NCBI RefSeq assembly: GCF_004339565.1
Contig: NZ_SMFZ01000001.1
Span: forward strand, 124,001-188,000
Length of the DNA: 64,000 nucleotides
Direction of reading: 5' to 3'
Origin: Pseudonocardia endophytica
Lineage (GTDB): Bacteria; Actinomycetota; Actinomycetes; Mycobacteriales; Pseudonocardiaceae
The notes under the pieces were generated by a model. The model saw only the letters and a list, made by a program, of their open reading frames with translations, was not told the DNA's origin and made no database searches. This document shows, in pieces, positions 16,014 through 27,477 of the stretch. The translations under genes were made by a program, and so were the position numbers. The stretch's first letter is position 1. Each line of letters opens with the position of its first letter.

Positions 16014-16463
16014 ATGTCCGCATACCGCACCATCGTCGTCGGCACCGACGGCTCGGCGACCTCGTTCGCCGCCGTCGAGCGCGCCGCGGGCGTGGCCGCC
16101 GACAGCGGCGCCCAGCTCGTCATCGTCTCGGCGTACACCCCGGCCAGCCGCGAGGACACCTCGGCGGCCGAGGACGCGCTGAAGGACGAGGCGTACCTCG
16201 TGACCGGCTGGACGCCGGCCGAGGAGGCGCTGCGCGAGGCGTCCGACCGGGCCCAGAGGGTCGGCGCGCCGAAGGTCAGCACGCACGCCGAGGACGGCGC
16301 CCCCGTCGACGTGCTGCGCAAGGCCGTCAAGGACCACAACGCCGACCTGCTCGTCGTCGGCAACAAGGGCCTGAACACGTTCTCCGGGCGGCTGCTCGGC
16401 TCGGTGCCGTCGGACGCGACCCGGCGCGCCGGGATCGACGTGCTCGTCGTCCACACCAGCTGA
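16014..16463 (+). CDS. Universal stress protein (UspA family)
   Basis: A 149-residue single Usp domain. It starts IVVGTDGSATSF, and the ATP-binding motif near the C-terminus is VVGNKGLNTFSGRLLGSVPSD, the G-2x-G-9x-G-S pattern of ATP-binding Usps. The Ser-Ala-Tyr stretch SAYTP at about residue 40 is the family's second strand. AGGAGG precedes ATG 16014 at 6-11 nt. It runs into the adenylate cyclase gene with a 2-bp gap, so the two are very likely one operon. In mycobacteria, Usps bind ATP or cAMP, which makes pairing with a cyclase suggestive. Confidence 0.93.
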   Translation: MSAYRTIVVGTDGSATSFAAVERAAGVAADSGAQLVIVSAYTPASREDTSAAEDALKDEAYLVTGWTPAEEALREASDRAQRVGAPKVSTHAEDGAPVDVLRKAVKDHNADLLVVGNKGLNTFSGRLLGSVPSDATRRAGIDVLVVHTS

Positions 16464-16465
16464 GC

Positions 16466-17497
16466 GTGTCGTCGGGAGGCCCCGAGCCGGACCCGGTCGA
16501 CTGGTCCGGCATCGACTGGTCGGACCTCGACGGGTCGGTGCTCGACGAGTACATCCTCGGCGCGCCCCGCGAGTTCACCCAGACCGACCTCGTCGAACGC
16601 ACCGGCCAGGACGGCGAGGAGGCGCACCGGCTGTGGCGGGCGCTGGGGTTCCCGGACCCCGACCCCGGGGAGCGGGTCTTCACCCGCTTCGACGTGGAGG
16701 CCGCGCAGGCGGTCGCCCGCCTGAGCGAGCAGTGGCTGCCGGACGCCGCCGTGCGCGAGGCGGTCGCCCGCGCCGTCGCCCAGTCGATGTCCCGGCTGGC
16801 CGAGTGGCAGGTCGGGATGCTGGCCCAGATCGTCGCCGCGCGCGTCGGCGAGCTGCGCCCGCGGGAGGCGGCCCGGCTCGCCGCGGACGTGCTGCCGGAC
16901 CTGGAGCGCCTGCAGTCCTACGTGTGGCGCCGCCACATGGCCGCCGTCGCGTCGCGCTGGATCGCCGGGGCGGCCGACGCGAACCCGGACGAGGTCCGGG
17001 CGGACACCTGGCCGATGTCGGTCGGGTTCGCGGACATGGTCGGGTTCACCCGCACCACGCGACGGCGCTCGATGGGCGAGCTGTCCGAGATGATCGAGCG
17101 CTTCGGCGCCGTGACCGGCGAGGTGATCGCCGACGGGCGCGGGCGGATCGTCAAGACCGTCGGCGACGAGGTGCTGTTCGTGACCGAGCACCCCGCCGAC
17201 GCCGCCGCGATCGCGCTCGGCCTGCGCGACCGGGTGGCCGCGGAGCCGTCGCTGCCCCAGCTGCGGATCGGCCTGGCGCACGGCATGGTGCTCACCCGCT
17301 ACGGCGACGTCTACGGGGAGGTCGTGAACATCGCCGCACGGCTGACGTCGGAGGCCCGGCCGGACACCGCGCTCGTCGACGAGGAGATGCACGACGTGCT
17401 GCGCGACGACCCCCGCTTCGACCTGCGCCGCATCTCGCCGCGGACCACGCGCGGCTACTCGCACCTCAAGGCGTGGGTGCTGCGCGCGAACGCTTGA
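16466..17497 (+). CDS. Class III adenylate cyclase with pH-sensor-type N-terminal domain (Rv1264-like)
   Basis: A 343-residue soluble cyclase. Residues about 25-175 look like the Ad_Cy_reg autoinhibitory domain known from Rv1264: LDEYILGAPREFTQTDLVER, FTRFDVEAAQAV and LRPREAARLAADVLPDLERL. Residues about 180-343 are the catalytic domain: first metal Asp in VGFADMVGFT, second in VKTVGDEVLF with its Lys for adenine, and the transition-state Asn/Arg in VNIAARLT. It makes cAMP from ATP as a homodimer; in Rv1264 acid pH relieves inhibition. The open frame extends upstream, but GTG 16466, 2 bp after the Usp stop, is the only start that keeps family length. Confidence 0.87.
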   Translation: MSSGGPEPDPVDWSGIDWSDLDGSVLDEYILGAPREFTQTDLVERTGQDGEEAHRLWRALGFPDPDPGERVFTRFDVEAAQAVARLSEQWLPDAAVREAVARAVAQSMSRLAEWQVGMLAQIVAARVGELRPREAARLAADVLPDLERLQSYVWRRHMAAVASRWIAGAADANPDEVRADTWPMSVGFADMVGFTRTTRRRSMGELSEMIERFGAVTGEVIADGRGRIVKTVGDEVLFVTEHPADAAAIALGLRDRVAAEPSLPQLRIGLAHGMVLTRYGDVYGEVVNIAARLTSEARPDTALVDEEMHDVLRDDPRFDLRRISPRTTRGYSHLKAWVLRANA

Positions 17498-17530
17498 CCT
17501 GAACCGGGGTCGAGCGTGTTCGGTGTACCC

Positions 17531-18424
17531 ATGTCCGACGTACGGCCCGCCGAGGCCCTGCTGCCCGACACCGACGCGTCCCCGCTCGATCCGCCGTCGC
17601 TCGCGTCGTACCTGGACCGGATCGGCGTGACCGGACCGGTGCGGCCGGACCTGGCGACACTGCACCGCATCGTCACCGGCCACACGACGTCGATCCCGTT
17701 CGAGGCACTCGACGCCTACACCGGACGCACACCCGATCTGACCGCCGGCGGCCTGACGGCCAAGCTCGTCCGCGGTAGCCGCGGCGGATGGTGCTTCGAG
17801 CACAACGGGCTGCTCCGACGGGCGCTGGACGCGGTCGGGTTCCGCACCACCGGCCTGGCCGCGCGCGTGCGGTGGGGCGAGGCCGACACCGCGCCGCCGA
17901 CCGTCCGCACCCACATGGCGCTGCTCGTCGATCTGCCGGAGGGCACCCACGTCGCCGACGCCGGATTCGGCGGCATGGTCGCCACCGGACCGCTACGACT
18001 GGAGCACGGGACGGAGCAGAAGACGCCGCTGGAGCCGTACCGGCTGCTGCGCGGCCCCGCCGAGGTCCCGGGGATCGACGGGGCCGTCACGTGGACCACT
18101 CAGGCCCTCGTCGGGGACGCCTGGCGGACGCTGTACACGTTCGAGCTGTCCGCGGCCGCCCAGATCGACTACGAGATGAGCAACTTCTATCTCGTGGCGC
18201 ACCCGCGATCGCTGTTCCGCGCCAACCTGATCGCGGCGCGGCCGGGAGCGGACCGGCGGACGAACCTGTCGAACCGGACGCTCGCCGTGCACCACCTCGG
18301 CGGCCCGAGCGAGCAGACCGATCTCGACTCACCGTCGGCCGTCCGGGACGCGCTGGAGGAGCGCCTCGGGATCGACACGTCGGGCGTCGACGGTCTCGAC
18401 GCCCGACTGGCCGGACTGTTCTAG
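17531..18424 (+). CDS. nat: Arylamine N-acetyltransferase
   Basis: A 297-residue cytosolic enzyme that moves acetyl from acetyl-CoA to aryl-amines or hydrazines. The Cys-His-Asp triad is visible: Cys in RGGWCFEHN, His in THMALLVD and Asp in HVADAGFGG. TTSIPFEALDAYTG near residue 55 is also typical. The ATG at 17531 is chosen over the GTG at 17516. In mycobacteria NAT can acetylate isoniazid; in other actinomycetes relatives act as amide synthases in antibiotic pathways, but no such pathway is adjacent. The stop codon overlaps the convergent sufT stop in a shared CTAG (18421-18424). Confidence 0.92.
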   Translation: MSDVRPAEALLPDTDASPLDPPSLASYLDRIGVTGPVRPDLATLHRIVTGHTTSIPFEALDAYTGRTPDLTAGGLTAKLVRGSRGGWCFEHNGLLRRALDAVGFRTTGLAARVRWGEADTAPPTVRTHMALLVDLPEGTHVADAGFGGMVATGPLRLEHGTEQKTPLEPYRLLRGPAEVPGIDGAVTWTTQALVGDAWRTLYTFELSAAAQIDYEMSNFYLVAHPRSLFRANLIAARPGADRRTNLSNRTLAVHHLGGPSEQTDLDSPSAVRDALEERLGIDTSGVDGLDARLAGLF

Positions 18425-18831
18425 ACGCGGAAGCCGAGGGCGCGCAGCTGCTCGCGGCCGTCCTCGGTGATCTTCTCCGGGCCCCACGGCGGCATCCAGA
18501 CCCAGTTGATCCGGACGTCGTCGACGAGCCCGCCGTCCGGGCCGGACGTCAGCGCGGAGCGGGTCTGCTCCTCGATCACGTCCGTCAGCGGGCAGGCCGC
18601 CGACGTCAGCGTCATGTCGACGACGGCCGTCGAGCCGTCCTTGTCGATGCCGTAGACCAGCCCGAGGTCGACGACGTTGATCCCCAGCTCGGGGTCGACG
18701 ACGTCCTTCATGGCCTCGGTGAGGTCCTCGATCACCGAGTCGTCGCCGCCGGCGGCGGCAGGCGGCTCCGGCATCCCGGCCGCGCCGCGCACGACCTCGT
18801 CCTCGGTGCTCTGCTCGGTCGTCTCGCTCAT
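18421..18831 (-). CDS. sufT: SufT-like iron-sulfur assembly factor (MIP18/DUF59 domain)
   Basis: A 136-residue protein with an acidic, disordered N-terminus (about 35 residues) and a DUF59 domain: VVDPELGINVVDLGLVYGI, then TLTSAACPLTDVIEEQT with the conserved Cys, and VWMPPWGPEKITEDGREQLR at the end. It helps mature or deliver Fe-S clusters. It is the last gene of the suf operon; its ATG overlaps the sufU stop by 4 bp (18828-18831), so translation is coupled. Confidence 0.93.
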   Translation of the reverse strand: MSETTEQSTEDEVVRGAAGMPEPPAAAGGDDSVIEDLTEAMKDVVDPELGINVVDLGLVYGIDKDGSTAVVDMTLTSAACPLTDVIEEQTRSALTSGPDGGLVDDVRINWVWMPPWGPEKITEDGREQLRALGFRV

Positions 18832-19289
18832 GCCGGAGATCCCTCCGTCGCTATCGTCGCGTCGGTCCTGCTCACCGCGTCCTTGAACGCCATCCAGCCC
18901 AACAGCGCGCACTTCACGCGCGACGGGTACTTCGAGACGCCGGCGAACGCGATGCCGTCGCCGATCACGTCCTCGTCGCCCTCGACCTGCCCGCGGCTCT
19001 GCGCCATCTCCTGGAACGCGGCCATGATCTTCCAGGCCTCGCCGACCGGCTTGCCGGCGACGAGATCGTGCAGCACCGACACCGACGCCTGGCTGATCGA
19101 GCAGCCGAGCGTCTCGTAGGACACGTCGGTGACGACGTCCCCGTCCACCTTCACGCGCAACGTCACCTCGTCGCCGCACGTCGGGTTCACGTGGTGCGTC
19201 TCGGCGTCGTACGGGTCGCGCAGCCCGGACCCGTGCGGGTCGCGGTAGTGGTCCAGGATGATCTCCTGGTACATCTGCTGCAGCTGCAT
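18828..19289 (-). CDS. sufU: SufU, zinc-dependent sulfurtransferase for SufS
   Basis: A 153-residue IscU-like protein that accepts persulfide sulfur from SufS. The three conserved Cys are in HHVNPTCGDEVTL, YETLGCSISQAS and SRVKCALLGW; with the Asp of CGDE they form the zinc site of SufU proteins. The 18-20 residue insertion between the second and third Cys typical of SufU against IscU is present (AFQEMAQSRGQVEGDEDVIG region). Its start directly abuts the sufS stop, and its stop overlaps sufT. Confidence 0.95.
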   Translation of the reverse strand: MQLQQMYQEIILDHYRDPHGSGLRDPYDAETHHVNPTCGDEVTLRVKVDGDVVTDVSYETLGCSISQASVSVLHDLVAGKPVGEAWKIMAAFQEMAQSRGQVEGDEDVIGDGIAFAGVSKYPSRVKCALLGWMAFKDAVSRTDATIATEGSPA

Positions 19290-21346
<2,057 letters not shown>

Positions 21347-21377
21347 CTGTGGTGGTGGCTCCGTCTCTCGGTCAGTA

Positions 21378-22571
21378 TCAGGCGCCCGTCAGGGCGAGCT
21401 CGGCCTCGATGGCCTCGTCCAGCCGCTCACGCAGCTCGGGGACGGGGATCCGGTGCAGGATCTCGCGGAAGAACGCGCGCACGACGAGCCGACGGGCGTC
21501 GGCCTCGGAGATGCCGCGGCTCTGCAGGTAGAACAGCTGCTCGTCGTCGAACTTGCCGGTGGTGCTGGCGTGCCCGGCGCTGACGATCTCGCCGGTCTCG
21601 ATCTCCAGGTTCGGGACCGAGTCGGCGCGGGCGTGCTCGGTGAGCACCAGGTTCCGGTTCAGCTCGAACGTCTCGGTGTTCTCGGCCGCCGCGCGGATCA
21701 GGACGTCGCCGATCCAGACCGTGTGCGCCGAGTCGCGTGACGTGCTCTGCAGCGCGTTCTTGTAGAACACGTTGGACGTGCAGTTCGGCACCGCGTGGTC
21801 GACGAGCAGGCGCTGCTCCAGGTGTTGCCCGGCGTCGGCGAAACCGAGCCCGAGCAGCTCGGCGTCGCCGCCGGGGCCGGAGTACCGGATCGTCGAGCTG
21901 ACCCGCACCAGGTCGCCACCGAGCTGGACGGCCGTGGCGCGCAGCGTCGCGTCCCGGCCGACCGCGTAGTGCTCCATGCCGACGTGCACGGCGTCGTCCG
22001 CCCACTCCTCGGTGACGACGAGCGTCAGCCTCGAGGCGTCGGCGACCACGACCTCCAGGTTGTCGGCGAGCGCGCCGGAACCCCGGTGCTCGAGGACGAC
22101 CGTCGCCTCGGTGTGCGGCGTCGTGCGGATCTGCAGATGGCCGGCGGCGGTGGCCCCCTGACCCGGGCCGTCCACGGTCACCGTGACCGCGTCGAGCTTC
22201 TGGTCGGGGGCGTCCAGCGTGACGATCGTGGCCTCGGCGAACGCCGACCACGCCGCGGCCGCGACCCGGTCGGCGGGAATCCCGCCCTCACCGAGCCGCG
22301 AGTCGTCGCGGCCGACGGTCTCGACGGTCACACCGGCGGTCTCCGTGACCGAGACCGGCGCCTTCCCGTCGTACGCCGCCGTGCCGTCGTGCAGGCCCTT
22401 GAGCCGGCGCATCGGAGTGAAGCGCCAGTTCTCCTCACGACCGCCGGGGACCTCGAACGCCTCCACGTCGAACGACTGGAACCGCTCCCCCGCGGAGGCG
22501 ATCGGGACCTCGCCCTGGCCTTCCTTGGCGCCCTTCAGTTCCGGCGCGAGGCCGGCAACGTCCTGGGTCAT
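21378..22571 (-). CDS. sufD: SufD scaffold protein
   Basis: A 397-residue beta-helix scaffold subunit. Family C-terminal stretch: [40 protein letters not shown], then an amphipathic helix. [20 protein letters not shown] and [20 protein letters not shown] are the core repeats. The frame is open far upstream, but ATG 22571 gives the expected N-terminus and overlaps the sufB stop by 4 bp. Confidence 0.95.
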   Translation of the reverse strand: MTQDVAGLAPELKGAKEGQGEVPIASAGERFQSFDVEAFEVPGGREENWRFTPMRRLKGLHDGTAAYDGKAPVSVTETAGVTVETVGRDDSRLGEGGIPADRVAAAAWSAFAEATIVTLDAPDQKLDAVTVTVDGPGQGATAAGHLQIRTTPHTEATVVLEHRGSGALADNLEVVVADASRLTLVVTEEWADDAVHVGMEHYAVGRDATLRATAVQLGGDLVRVSSTIRYSGPGGDAELLGLGFADAGQHLEQRLLVDHAVPNCTSNVFYKNALQSTSRDSAHTVWIGDVLIRAAAENTETFELNRNLVLTEHARADSVPNLEIETGEIVSAGHASTTGKFDDEQLFYLQSRGISEADARRLVVRAFFREILHRIPVPELRERLDEAIEAELALTGA

Positions 22572-24004
22572 CCGACGGAGCCCTCCATCTGCAGCTCGAT
22601 CAGCCGGTTCAGTTCCAGCGCGTACTCCATCGGCAGCTCGCGCGCGATCGGCTCGACGAACCCGCGCACCACCATGGCCATCGCCTCGTCCTCGGTCAGA
22701 CCACGGCTCATCAGGTAGAAGAGCTGGTCCTCCGAGACCTTCGAGACGGTCGCCTCGTGACCCATCGACACGTCGTCGTTGCGGATGTCGACGTACGGAT
22801 AGGTGTCCGAGCGTGAGATCGTGTCGACGAGCAGCGCGTCGCACTTCACCGTCGAGCGCGAGTTCTTCGCACGCGGGTTGACCTGGATCAGGCCGCGGTA
22901 GGACGTCCGTCCGCCACCGCGCGCCACCGACTTCGAGATGATCGTCGACGACGTGTTCGGCGCCATGTGGACCATCTTCGCGCCGGCGTCCTGGTGCTGG
23001 TCCTCGCCCGCGAACGCGATCGAGAGCACCTCGCCCTTGGCGTGCTCGCCCATCAGCCAGACGGCCGGGTACTTCATGGTCACCTTGGAGCCGAGGTTGC
23101 CGTCGACCCACTCCATGGTCGCGCCCTCTTCGGCCTTGGCGCGCTTGGTGACGAGGTTGTACACGTTGTTCGACCAGTTCTGGATCGTCGTGTAGCGGCA
23201 GCGGCCGCCCTTCTTCACGACGATCTCGACGACGGCCGAGTGCAGCGAGTCGGTCTTGTAGATCGGCGCCGTGCAGCCCTCGACGTAGTGCACGTAGGCA
23301 CCCTCGTCGACGATGATCAGCGTCCGCTCGAACTGGCCCATGTTCTCGGTGTTGATCCGGAAGTAGGCCTGCAGCGGGATGTCCACGTGCACGCCCGGCG
23401 GCACGTAGATGAACGACCCGCCGGACCAGACGGCCGAGTTCAGCGCGGAGAACTTGTTGTCACCGGCCGGGATCACCGAGCCGAAGTACTCCCGGAACAG
23501 CTCCGGGTGCTCCTTGAGCCCCGTGTCGGTGTCCAGGAAGATGACGCCCTGCTCCTCGAGGTCCTCACGGATCGAGTGGTAGACGACCTCGGACTCGTAC
23601 TGCGCCGCGACACCGGCGACCAGGCGGGCCTTCTCCGCCTCCGGGATGCCCAGCTTGTCGTACGTGTTCTTGATGTCCTCGGGCAGGTCCTCCCAGCTGG
23701 CGGCCTGCTTCTCCGAGGAGCGCACGAAGTACTTGATGTTGTCGAAGTCGATCCCGGACAGGTCGGAGCCCCACCGCGGCATCGGCTTCGACCCGAAGAT
23801 GTCCAGCGCCTTCTGCCGGAACTCGAGCATCCATTCGGGCTCGCTCTTCAGGCGGGAGATGTCGGCGACGACGTCCGACGAGAGCCCGCGGCGCGCACTC
23901 GCGCCGGCCTCGTCGGAGTCCGCCCAGCCGAAGTCGTACCGGCCGAGCGACGCGATCGTCTCCTCCTGGGTGAGCTCGTCGCGCACATCAGGAGTGGTCG
24001 TCAT
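22568..24004 (-). CDS. sufB: SufB scaffold protein (no intein)
   Basis: A 478-residue scaffold subunit on which the nascent cluster forms. Landmarks are [16 protein letters not shown] at the N-terminus, [39 protein letters not shown] with a conserved Cys, GANAEE-equivalent region [20 protein letters not shown], and the C-terminal [20 protein letters not shown]. Length is continuous with no intein, unlike the M. tuberculosis homologue. First gene of the structural operon, 69 bp after sufR on the same strand, with a GGGAGG stretch upstream of ATG 24004. Confidence 0.96.
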   Translation of the reverse strand: MTTTPDVRDELTQEETIASLGRYDFGWADSDEAGASARRGLSSDVVADISRLKSEPEWMLEFRQKALDIFGSKPMPRWGSDLSGIDFDNIKYFVRSSEKQAASWEDLPEDIKNTYDKLGIPEAEKARLVAGVAAQYESEVVYHSIREDLEEQGVIFLDTDTGLKEHPELFREYFGSVIPAGDNKFSALNSAVWSGGSFIYVPPGVHVDIPLQAYFRINTENMGQFERTLIIVDEGAYVHYVEGCTAPIYKTDSLHSAVVEIVVKKGGRCRYTTIQNWSNNVYNLVTKRAKAEEGATMEWVDGNLGSKVTMKYPAVWLMGEHAKGEVLSIAFAGEDQHQDAGAKMVHMAPNTSSTIISKSVARGGGRTSYRGLIQVNPRAKNSRSTVKCDALLVDTISRSDTYPYVDIRNDDVSMGHEATVSKVSEDQLFYLMSRGLTEDEAMAMVVRGFVEPIARELPMEYALELNRLIELQMEGSVG

Positions 24005-24073
24005 GGAGACTGCCTCCCTTTCGGGACCGTGGGGTCAGGACCCGCCTTCGGCGGGGCCGGCTTCTTCTTCCAC

Positions 24074-24880
24074 CTACCGGGCCTGCATAGGTGGTCGCCG
24101 ACTCCTCGCACGAGCGGACTCATCCCCATCGTGGTGGTGTCGTGCCGTCCGTCCGAGGAGTTCGGGATCCTCGAGCGGGACGTGTGTGGTGCACGCGGCG
24201 TCGCCGCGCGCGATGGTGGCCAGGCGCTGCACGTGGGTCCCCAGGAGCTCGGAGAACGCCTTCGTCTCCGCCTCGCACAGCTCCGGGAACTCGGCCGCCA
24301 CGTGGGCCACCGGGCAGTGGTGCTGGCAGAGCTGCACGCCGAGCCCGGCCTGCCGGGTCTGGGCGGCGTAGCCGCGGGCGGTCAGCACCCTGGCCAGTGC
24401 GTCGGCGCGGTCGTCAGCACCGGTGATCTCGTCGCGGGCGCCGCCGATCAGGTCCAGCACTCGCTTGCGCGCGAACGCGTCCACGGCCTCGGTGCCGGCC
24501 CGCTCGGCCAGGAACCGCAGTGCGGAGGACGCCAGGTCGTCGTAGCCGTGCCCGAACCGGACGCGGCCCGCGTCGGTGAGCACGTACTCCTTGGCCGGGC
24601 GCCCCCGGCCACGCGGGCGGGCGCTCGGCTGCCGCCTGGCCTCCGCCTCGCCGTCGGTGATCAACGCGTCGAGGTGGCGGCGCACGGCGGGCTCGGTCAG
24701 CTCCAGCTCGGACGCGACGACGGCGGCCGTCACCGGCCCCTGCTCCATCAGCAGGCGGGCGACCGCGAGCCGGGTCCGGCCGTCGCCGGCCGCGACGGAC
24801 GGAACCGGCAGGACGGCGTCCGGCCCGTGCCCGGAGGCAGGGTCGGCAGGCGCCGCGCGGCGGGTCCCGTTCGTTTTCAC
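24074..24880 (-). CDS. sufR: SufR, iron-sulfur-sensing repressor of the suf operon
   Basis: A 268-residue regulator. The winged HTH at about residues 35-95 reads LAVARLLMEQGPVTAAVVAS and then LELTEPAVRRHLDALITDGE. A C-terminal Cys set in QLCQHHCPVAHVAAEFPELC matches the motif that binds the 4Fe-4S cluster in SufR. The holo form represses suf; loss of the cluster relieves it. It starts at GTG 24880 and is the first gene of the minus-strand sufR-B-D-C-S-U-T run. Two palindromes overlap or precede its start codon and probably mediate self-control. The divergent mptB gene matches the mycobacterial arrangement. Confidence 0.93.
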   Translation of the reverse strand: MKTNGTRRAAPADPASGHGPDAVLPVPSVAAGDGRTRLAVARLLMEQGPVTAAVVASELELTEPAVRRHLDALITDGEAEARRQPSARPRGRGRPAKEYVLTDAGRVRFGHGYDDLASSALRFLAERAGTEAVDAFARKRVLDLIGGARDEITGADDRADALARVLTARGYAAQTRQAGLGVQLCQHHCPVAHVAAEFPELCEAETKAFSELLGTHVQRLATIARGDAACTTHVPLEDPELLGRTARHHHDGDESARARSRRPPMQAR

Positions 24881-24904
24881 AACATCAGTGTTGCGGATAT
24901 CCGC
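24880..24904. promoter_or_regulatory. Candidate SufR operator region with two adjoining palindromes
   Basis: CAACA-TCAG-TGTTG (24880-24893) overlaps the sufR GTG start, and GCGGATATCCGC (24893-24904, perfect) adjoins it. On the minus strand TTGCCT followed after 17 nt by AACACT could be the promoter, giving a near-leaderless sufR mRNA whose -10 lies inside the first palindrome. Confidence 0.45.
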
Positions 24905-24993
24905 CCGTGAGGCAAAAGCACCCCCCTCGTCGTGACCCGACTCACCCGTACGGCCGGTACGGGGTGCAGGTCCGGACGGTCACCGACGGCCGA

Positions 24994-24999
24994 TAACCT
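24994..24999 (+). promoter_or_regulatory. -10 box of a leaderless promoter for mptB
   Basis: TAACCT, 7 nt before ATG 25007; no Shine-Dalgarno. Confidence 0.5.
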
Positions 25000-25006
25000 C
25001 GGGTGC

Positions 25007-26572
25007 ATGGTGACGCCCGAGATCGCCCCGTCGGGGCGGGAGGACCTGCCCGTCGTCCGGGCGCGGTCGTGGGCGTCGCTGAAGGACCAGGCGAAGATCG
25101 CCAGGCGGCTCGGCCTGACCGGGGCGCTGCTGATGGGCGTCAGCGCACTCGGCTCCGGCGCGTTCCCGGTGCCGAACCCGCTGAACGGGCTGCGCGTGCT
25201 CGGCCTGCCGAGCCGCAACGTCACCGCCGCGATCGCGGTCACCTACGCCGGGCTCGGCATGGTCGTGCTCGCCTGGCTCTGGATCGCCCGGATGCTCAGC
25301 TCGCGCGGGGCCGTCGCGCCCGCCCCGGAGCGTCGCGAGCTCACTCGCACGGCGGTGCTCTGGGCCGTCCCGCTGGCGCTCGCGCCGCCGATGTTCTCCA
25401 AGGACATCTACAGCTATCTCGCGCAGTCCGCGACGCTCGCCCGCGGCATCGACCCGTACACGATCGGGCCGGCCCAGGCGCTCGGCATCGGCGATCCGCT
25501 GGTCGGCGGCATCCCGACGATCTGGCGGGACACCCCCGCCCCCTACGGCCCGCTCTTCCTCGGACTCGGCCGCGTGATCACGGCCTTGAGCGGGGAGAAC
25601 GCCGTCCTCGGTGTCTACGAGCACCGGATACTCGCGCTGCTCGGCGTCGCGCTGCTGGTCTGGGTGCTCCCCCGGCTCGCCGAGCGGGCCAACCTGGAGC
25701 CGGGGCTCGTCCTCTGGCTGGGCGTGGCGAACCCGCTCGTGCTGTTCCACCTCGTCTCCGGCATCCACAACGAGTCGATCATGGTCAGCCTGATGCTGAC
25801 CGGCCTGTACGTGGCGCTCGGCAAGGACGACTCGCCGCAACCCTGGTGGAAGATCACGCTCGGCTCGGTCCTGATCGTGTCCGCGGCCGCGGTGAAGCTG
25901 CCCGCGCTGCTCGCGCTCGGCTTCGTCGGCGTCTACCTGGTGCGCAAGCGCGGCATGCACGTCCGCGACTGGCTGGTCGTGGGCAGCGGGCTGACCGTCG
26001 TGGCGGCCGCCGTGCTCGGCGTGTTCAGCGCGGCCACCGGGCTCGGGTTCAACTGGCTCAAGGGCCTGTCCGCTCCGGGCGAGATCCGCAGCTGGATGTC
26101 CGTGTCGACCGACCTGGGGCTGCTGTCGGGCCAGATCGGGCGGCTGCTCGGGCTCGGCGACAGCACCGACGCGACGCTCACGCTGGGTCGCGGGATCGGC
26201 GGCGTCGCGATCGGGCTGGTCTGCCTGTACCTGCTGCTGAAATGCCTGCGCGGCACGCTCGACCCGGTGACCGGCACCGGTGCCGGACTGGGCGCCGTGG
26301 TGCTGCTCGGACCGGTCGTGCATCCCTGGTACCTGCTGTGGGCGCTGATCCCGCTGACCGCGACGCGGGCGATGCCGCACTACCGACGCGCGATCCTGGC
26401 GGTGTCCGTGCTGCTCGCGCTTGTCGTGCCGCCGACCGGTGCCGACTTCATCTTCCGCGCCTACCAGCTGCCGATGTCGATCATCGCCGGGATCGCGATG
26501 TTCGCCGTGATGCTGGTCTACGTCCGTCACCAGCTGCGCGCCGCGTCCCGGCAGACGGAGTTCCTGCTGTGA
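25007..26572 (+). CDS. mptB: Polyprenol-phosphate-mannose-dependent alpha-1,6-mannosyltransferase, MptB type
   Basis: A 521-residue GT-C glycosyltransferase with about a dozen membrane helices. The first long extracytoplasmic loop has FSKDIYSYLAQSATLARGID, matching the Asp-containing catalytic loop of the MptA/MptB family. APYGPLFLGLGRVI and NPLVLFHLVSGIHNESIMVS are further family stretches. It adds alpha-1,6-mannose to the lipomannan/lipoarabinomannan core on the outer face of the membrane. The neighbours sufR (divergent) and an ABC pair are the same as around Rv1459c. ATG 25007 is preferred over the upstream in-frame start because of the -10 box at 24994. It overlaps the ABC ATPase gene by 4 bp (GTGA). 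Confidence 0.88.
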   Translation: MVTPEIAPSGREDLPVVRARSWASLKDQAKIARRLGLTGALLMGVSALGSGAFPVPNPLNGLRVLGLPSRNVTAAIAVTYAGLGMVVLAWLWIARMLSSRGAVAPAPERRELTRTAVLWAVPLALAPPMFSKDIYSYLAQSATLARGIDPYTIGPAQALGIGDPLVGGIPTIWRDTPAPYGPLFLGLGRVITALSGENAVLGVYEHRILALLGVALLVWVLPRLAERANLEPGLVLWLGVANPLVLFHLVSGIHNESIMVSLMLTGLYVALGKDDSPQPWWKITLGSVLIVSAAAVKLPALLALGFVGVYLVRKRGMHVRDWLVVGSGLTVVAAAVLGVFSAATGLGFNWLKGLSAPGEIRSWMSVSTDLGLLSGQIGRLLGLGDSTDATLTLGRGIGGVAIGLVCLYLLLKCLRGTLDPVTGTGAGLGAVVLLGPVVHPWYLLWALIPLTATRAMPHYRRAILAVSVLLALVVPPTGADFIFRAYQLPMSIIAGIAMFAVMLVYVRHQLRAASRQTEFLL

Positions 26573-27477
26573 CCGCACTGTCCGCCCGTGGCCTGACCAA
26601 GAGCTACGGTTCGACGACGGCGCTCGACGGCGTCGACCTGGAGCTCCCGTCCGCCGGGGTGCTGGCACTGCTTGGGCCGAACGGCGCCGGCAAGACGACG
26701 ACCGTCGAGATCTGCGCCGGCCTGATGCGCCCGGACGCGGGGTCGGTGTCGGTGCTGGGCAGCGACCCGTCGTCGGAGTCGGTGCGCGCGCGGATCGGGA
26801 CCATGCCGCAGGGCGGCGGCGCCTACCCGGGCGTGCGGGCCGGGGAGATGCTGCGGGTGGTCGCGGCCTGCGCCGCCCGTCCGCTGGACCCGGACTGGCT
26901 GCTCGACGTGCTCGGCCTCTCCGGACGGACGCGCATCCCGTACAAGCGGCTGTCCGGTGGCGAGCAGCAGCGGCTGGCGCTGGCGTGCGCCGTCGTCGGA
27001 CGCCCGGAGCTGGTGTTCCTCGACGAGCCGACGGCCGGGATGGACCCGCAGGCCCGGCACCTGGTGTGGCAGCTCGTCGCGGCCCTGCGCCGGGACGGTG
27101 TGGCGGTGCTGCTGACCACGCATCTGATGGAGGAGGCGGAGGCACTCGCCGACGACGTCGTGATCATCGACCACGGCCGGGTCGTCGCGCAGGGCTCCCC
27201 CGCCGAGCTGACCGCCGGTGACCAGCAGGAACTCCGTTTCAAGGCCAGGGCCGGGATGGACCTGGAACCGCTGGACCGGAAGCTCCCGGACGGGTACGCG
27301 ACGTCCGAGACGCTTCCCGGCCGCTACCGGGTGCAGGGCCGGATCGACCCGGCCGCGCTGTCCGCGATCACGTCGTGGTGCGCGGACCAGGGCGTCACCG
27401 CCGACGACGTGAAGGTCCACCGCCGAAGCCTCGAGGATGTCTACCTCGACCTGACCGGGCGGGAGCTGCGCTCGTGA
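26569..27477 (+). CDS. ABC transporter ATP-binding protein (Rv1458c-like)
   Basis: A 302-residue ATPase. Walker A is GPNGAGKTTTVEICAGL at about 34-50, the signature RLSGGEQQRLALACAVVG near 135, Walker B LVFLDEPTAGMDPQAR near 157, and TTHLMEEAEAL follows. The C-terminal 80 residues are the accessory domain seen in export ATPases of the CcmA/DrrA class. GTG start coupled to mptB; its stop overlaps the permease start by 4 bp. Together they form an ABC-2-type exporter. In M. tuberculosis the matching pair lies between mptB and ctaA too; cargo is not established. Confidence 0.9.
   Translation: MTALSARGLTKSYGSTTALDGVDLELPSAGVLALLGPNGAGKTTTVEICAGLMRPDAGSVSVLGSDPSSESVRARIGTMPQGGGAYPGVRAGEMLRVVAACAARPLDPDWLLDVLGLSGRTRIPYKRLSGGEQQRLALACAVVGRPELVFLDEPTAGMDPQARHLVWQLVAALRRDGVAVLLTTHLMEEAEALADDVVIIDHGRVVAQGSPAELTAGDQQELRFKARAGMDLEPLDRKLPDGYATSETLPGRYRVQGRIDPAALSAITSWCADQGVTADDVKVHRRSLEDVYLDLTGRELRS

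Noticed and set aside
16466..17497. Fusion of the lycopene cyclase-like/Usp region with the cyclase, because the frame is open from about 15800
   Set aside because: The upstream part is antisense-like or out-of-frame reading through the Usp gene; family length and the GTG 2 bp after the Usp stop support a separate gene.
22568..24004. Intein in SufB, as in M. tuberculosis
   Set aside because: The 478-residue protein is continuous across all conserved blocks with no intein insert.
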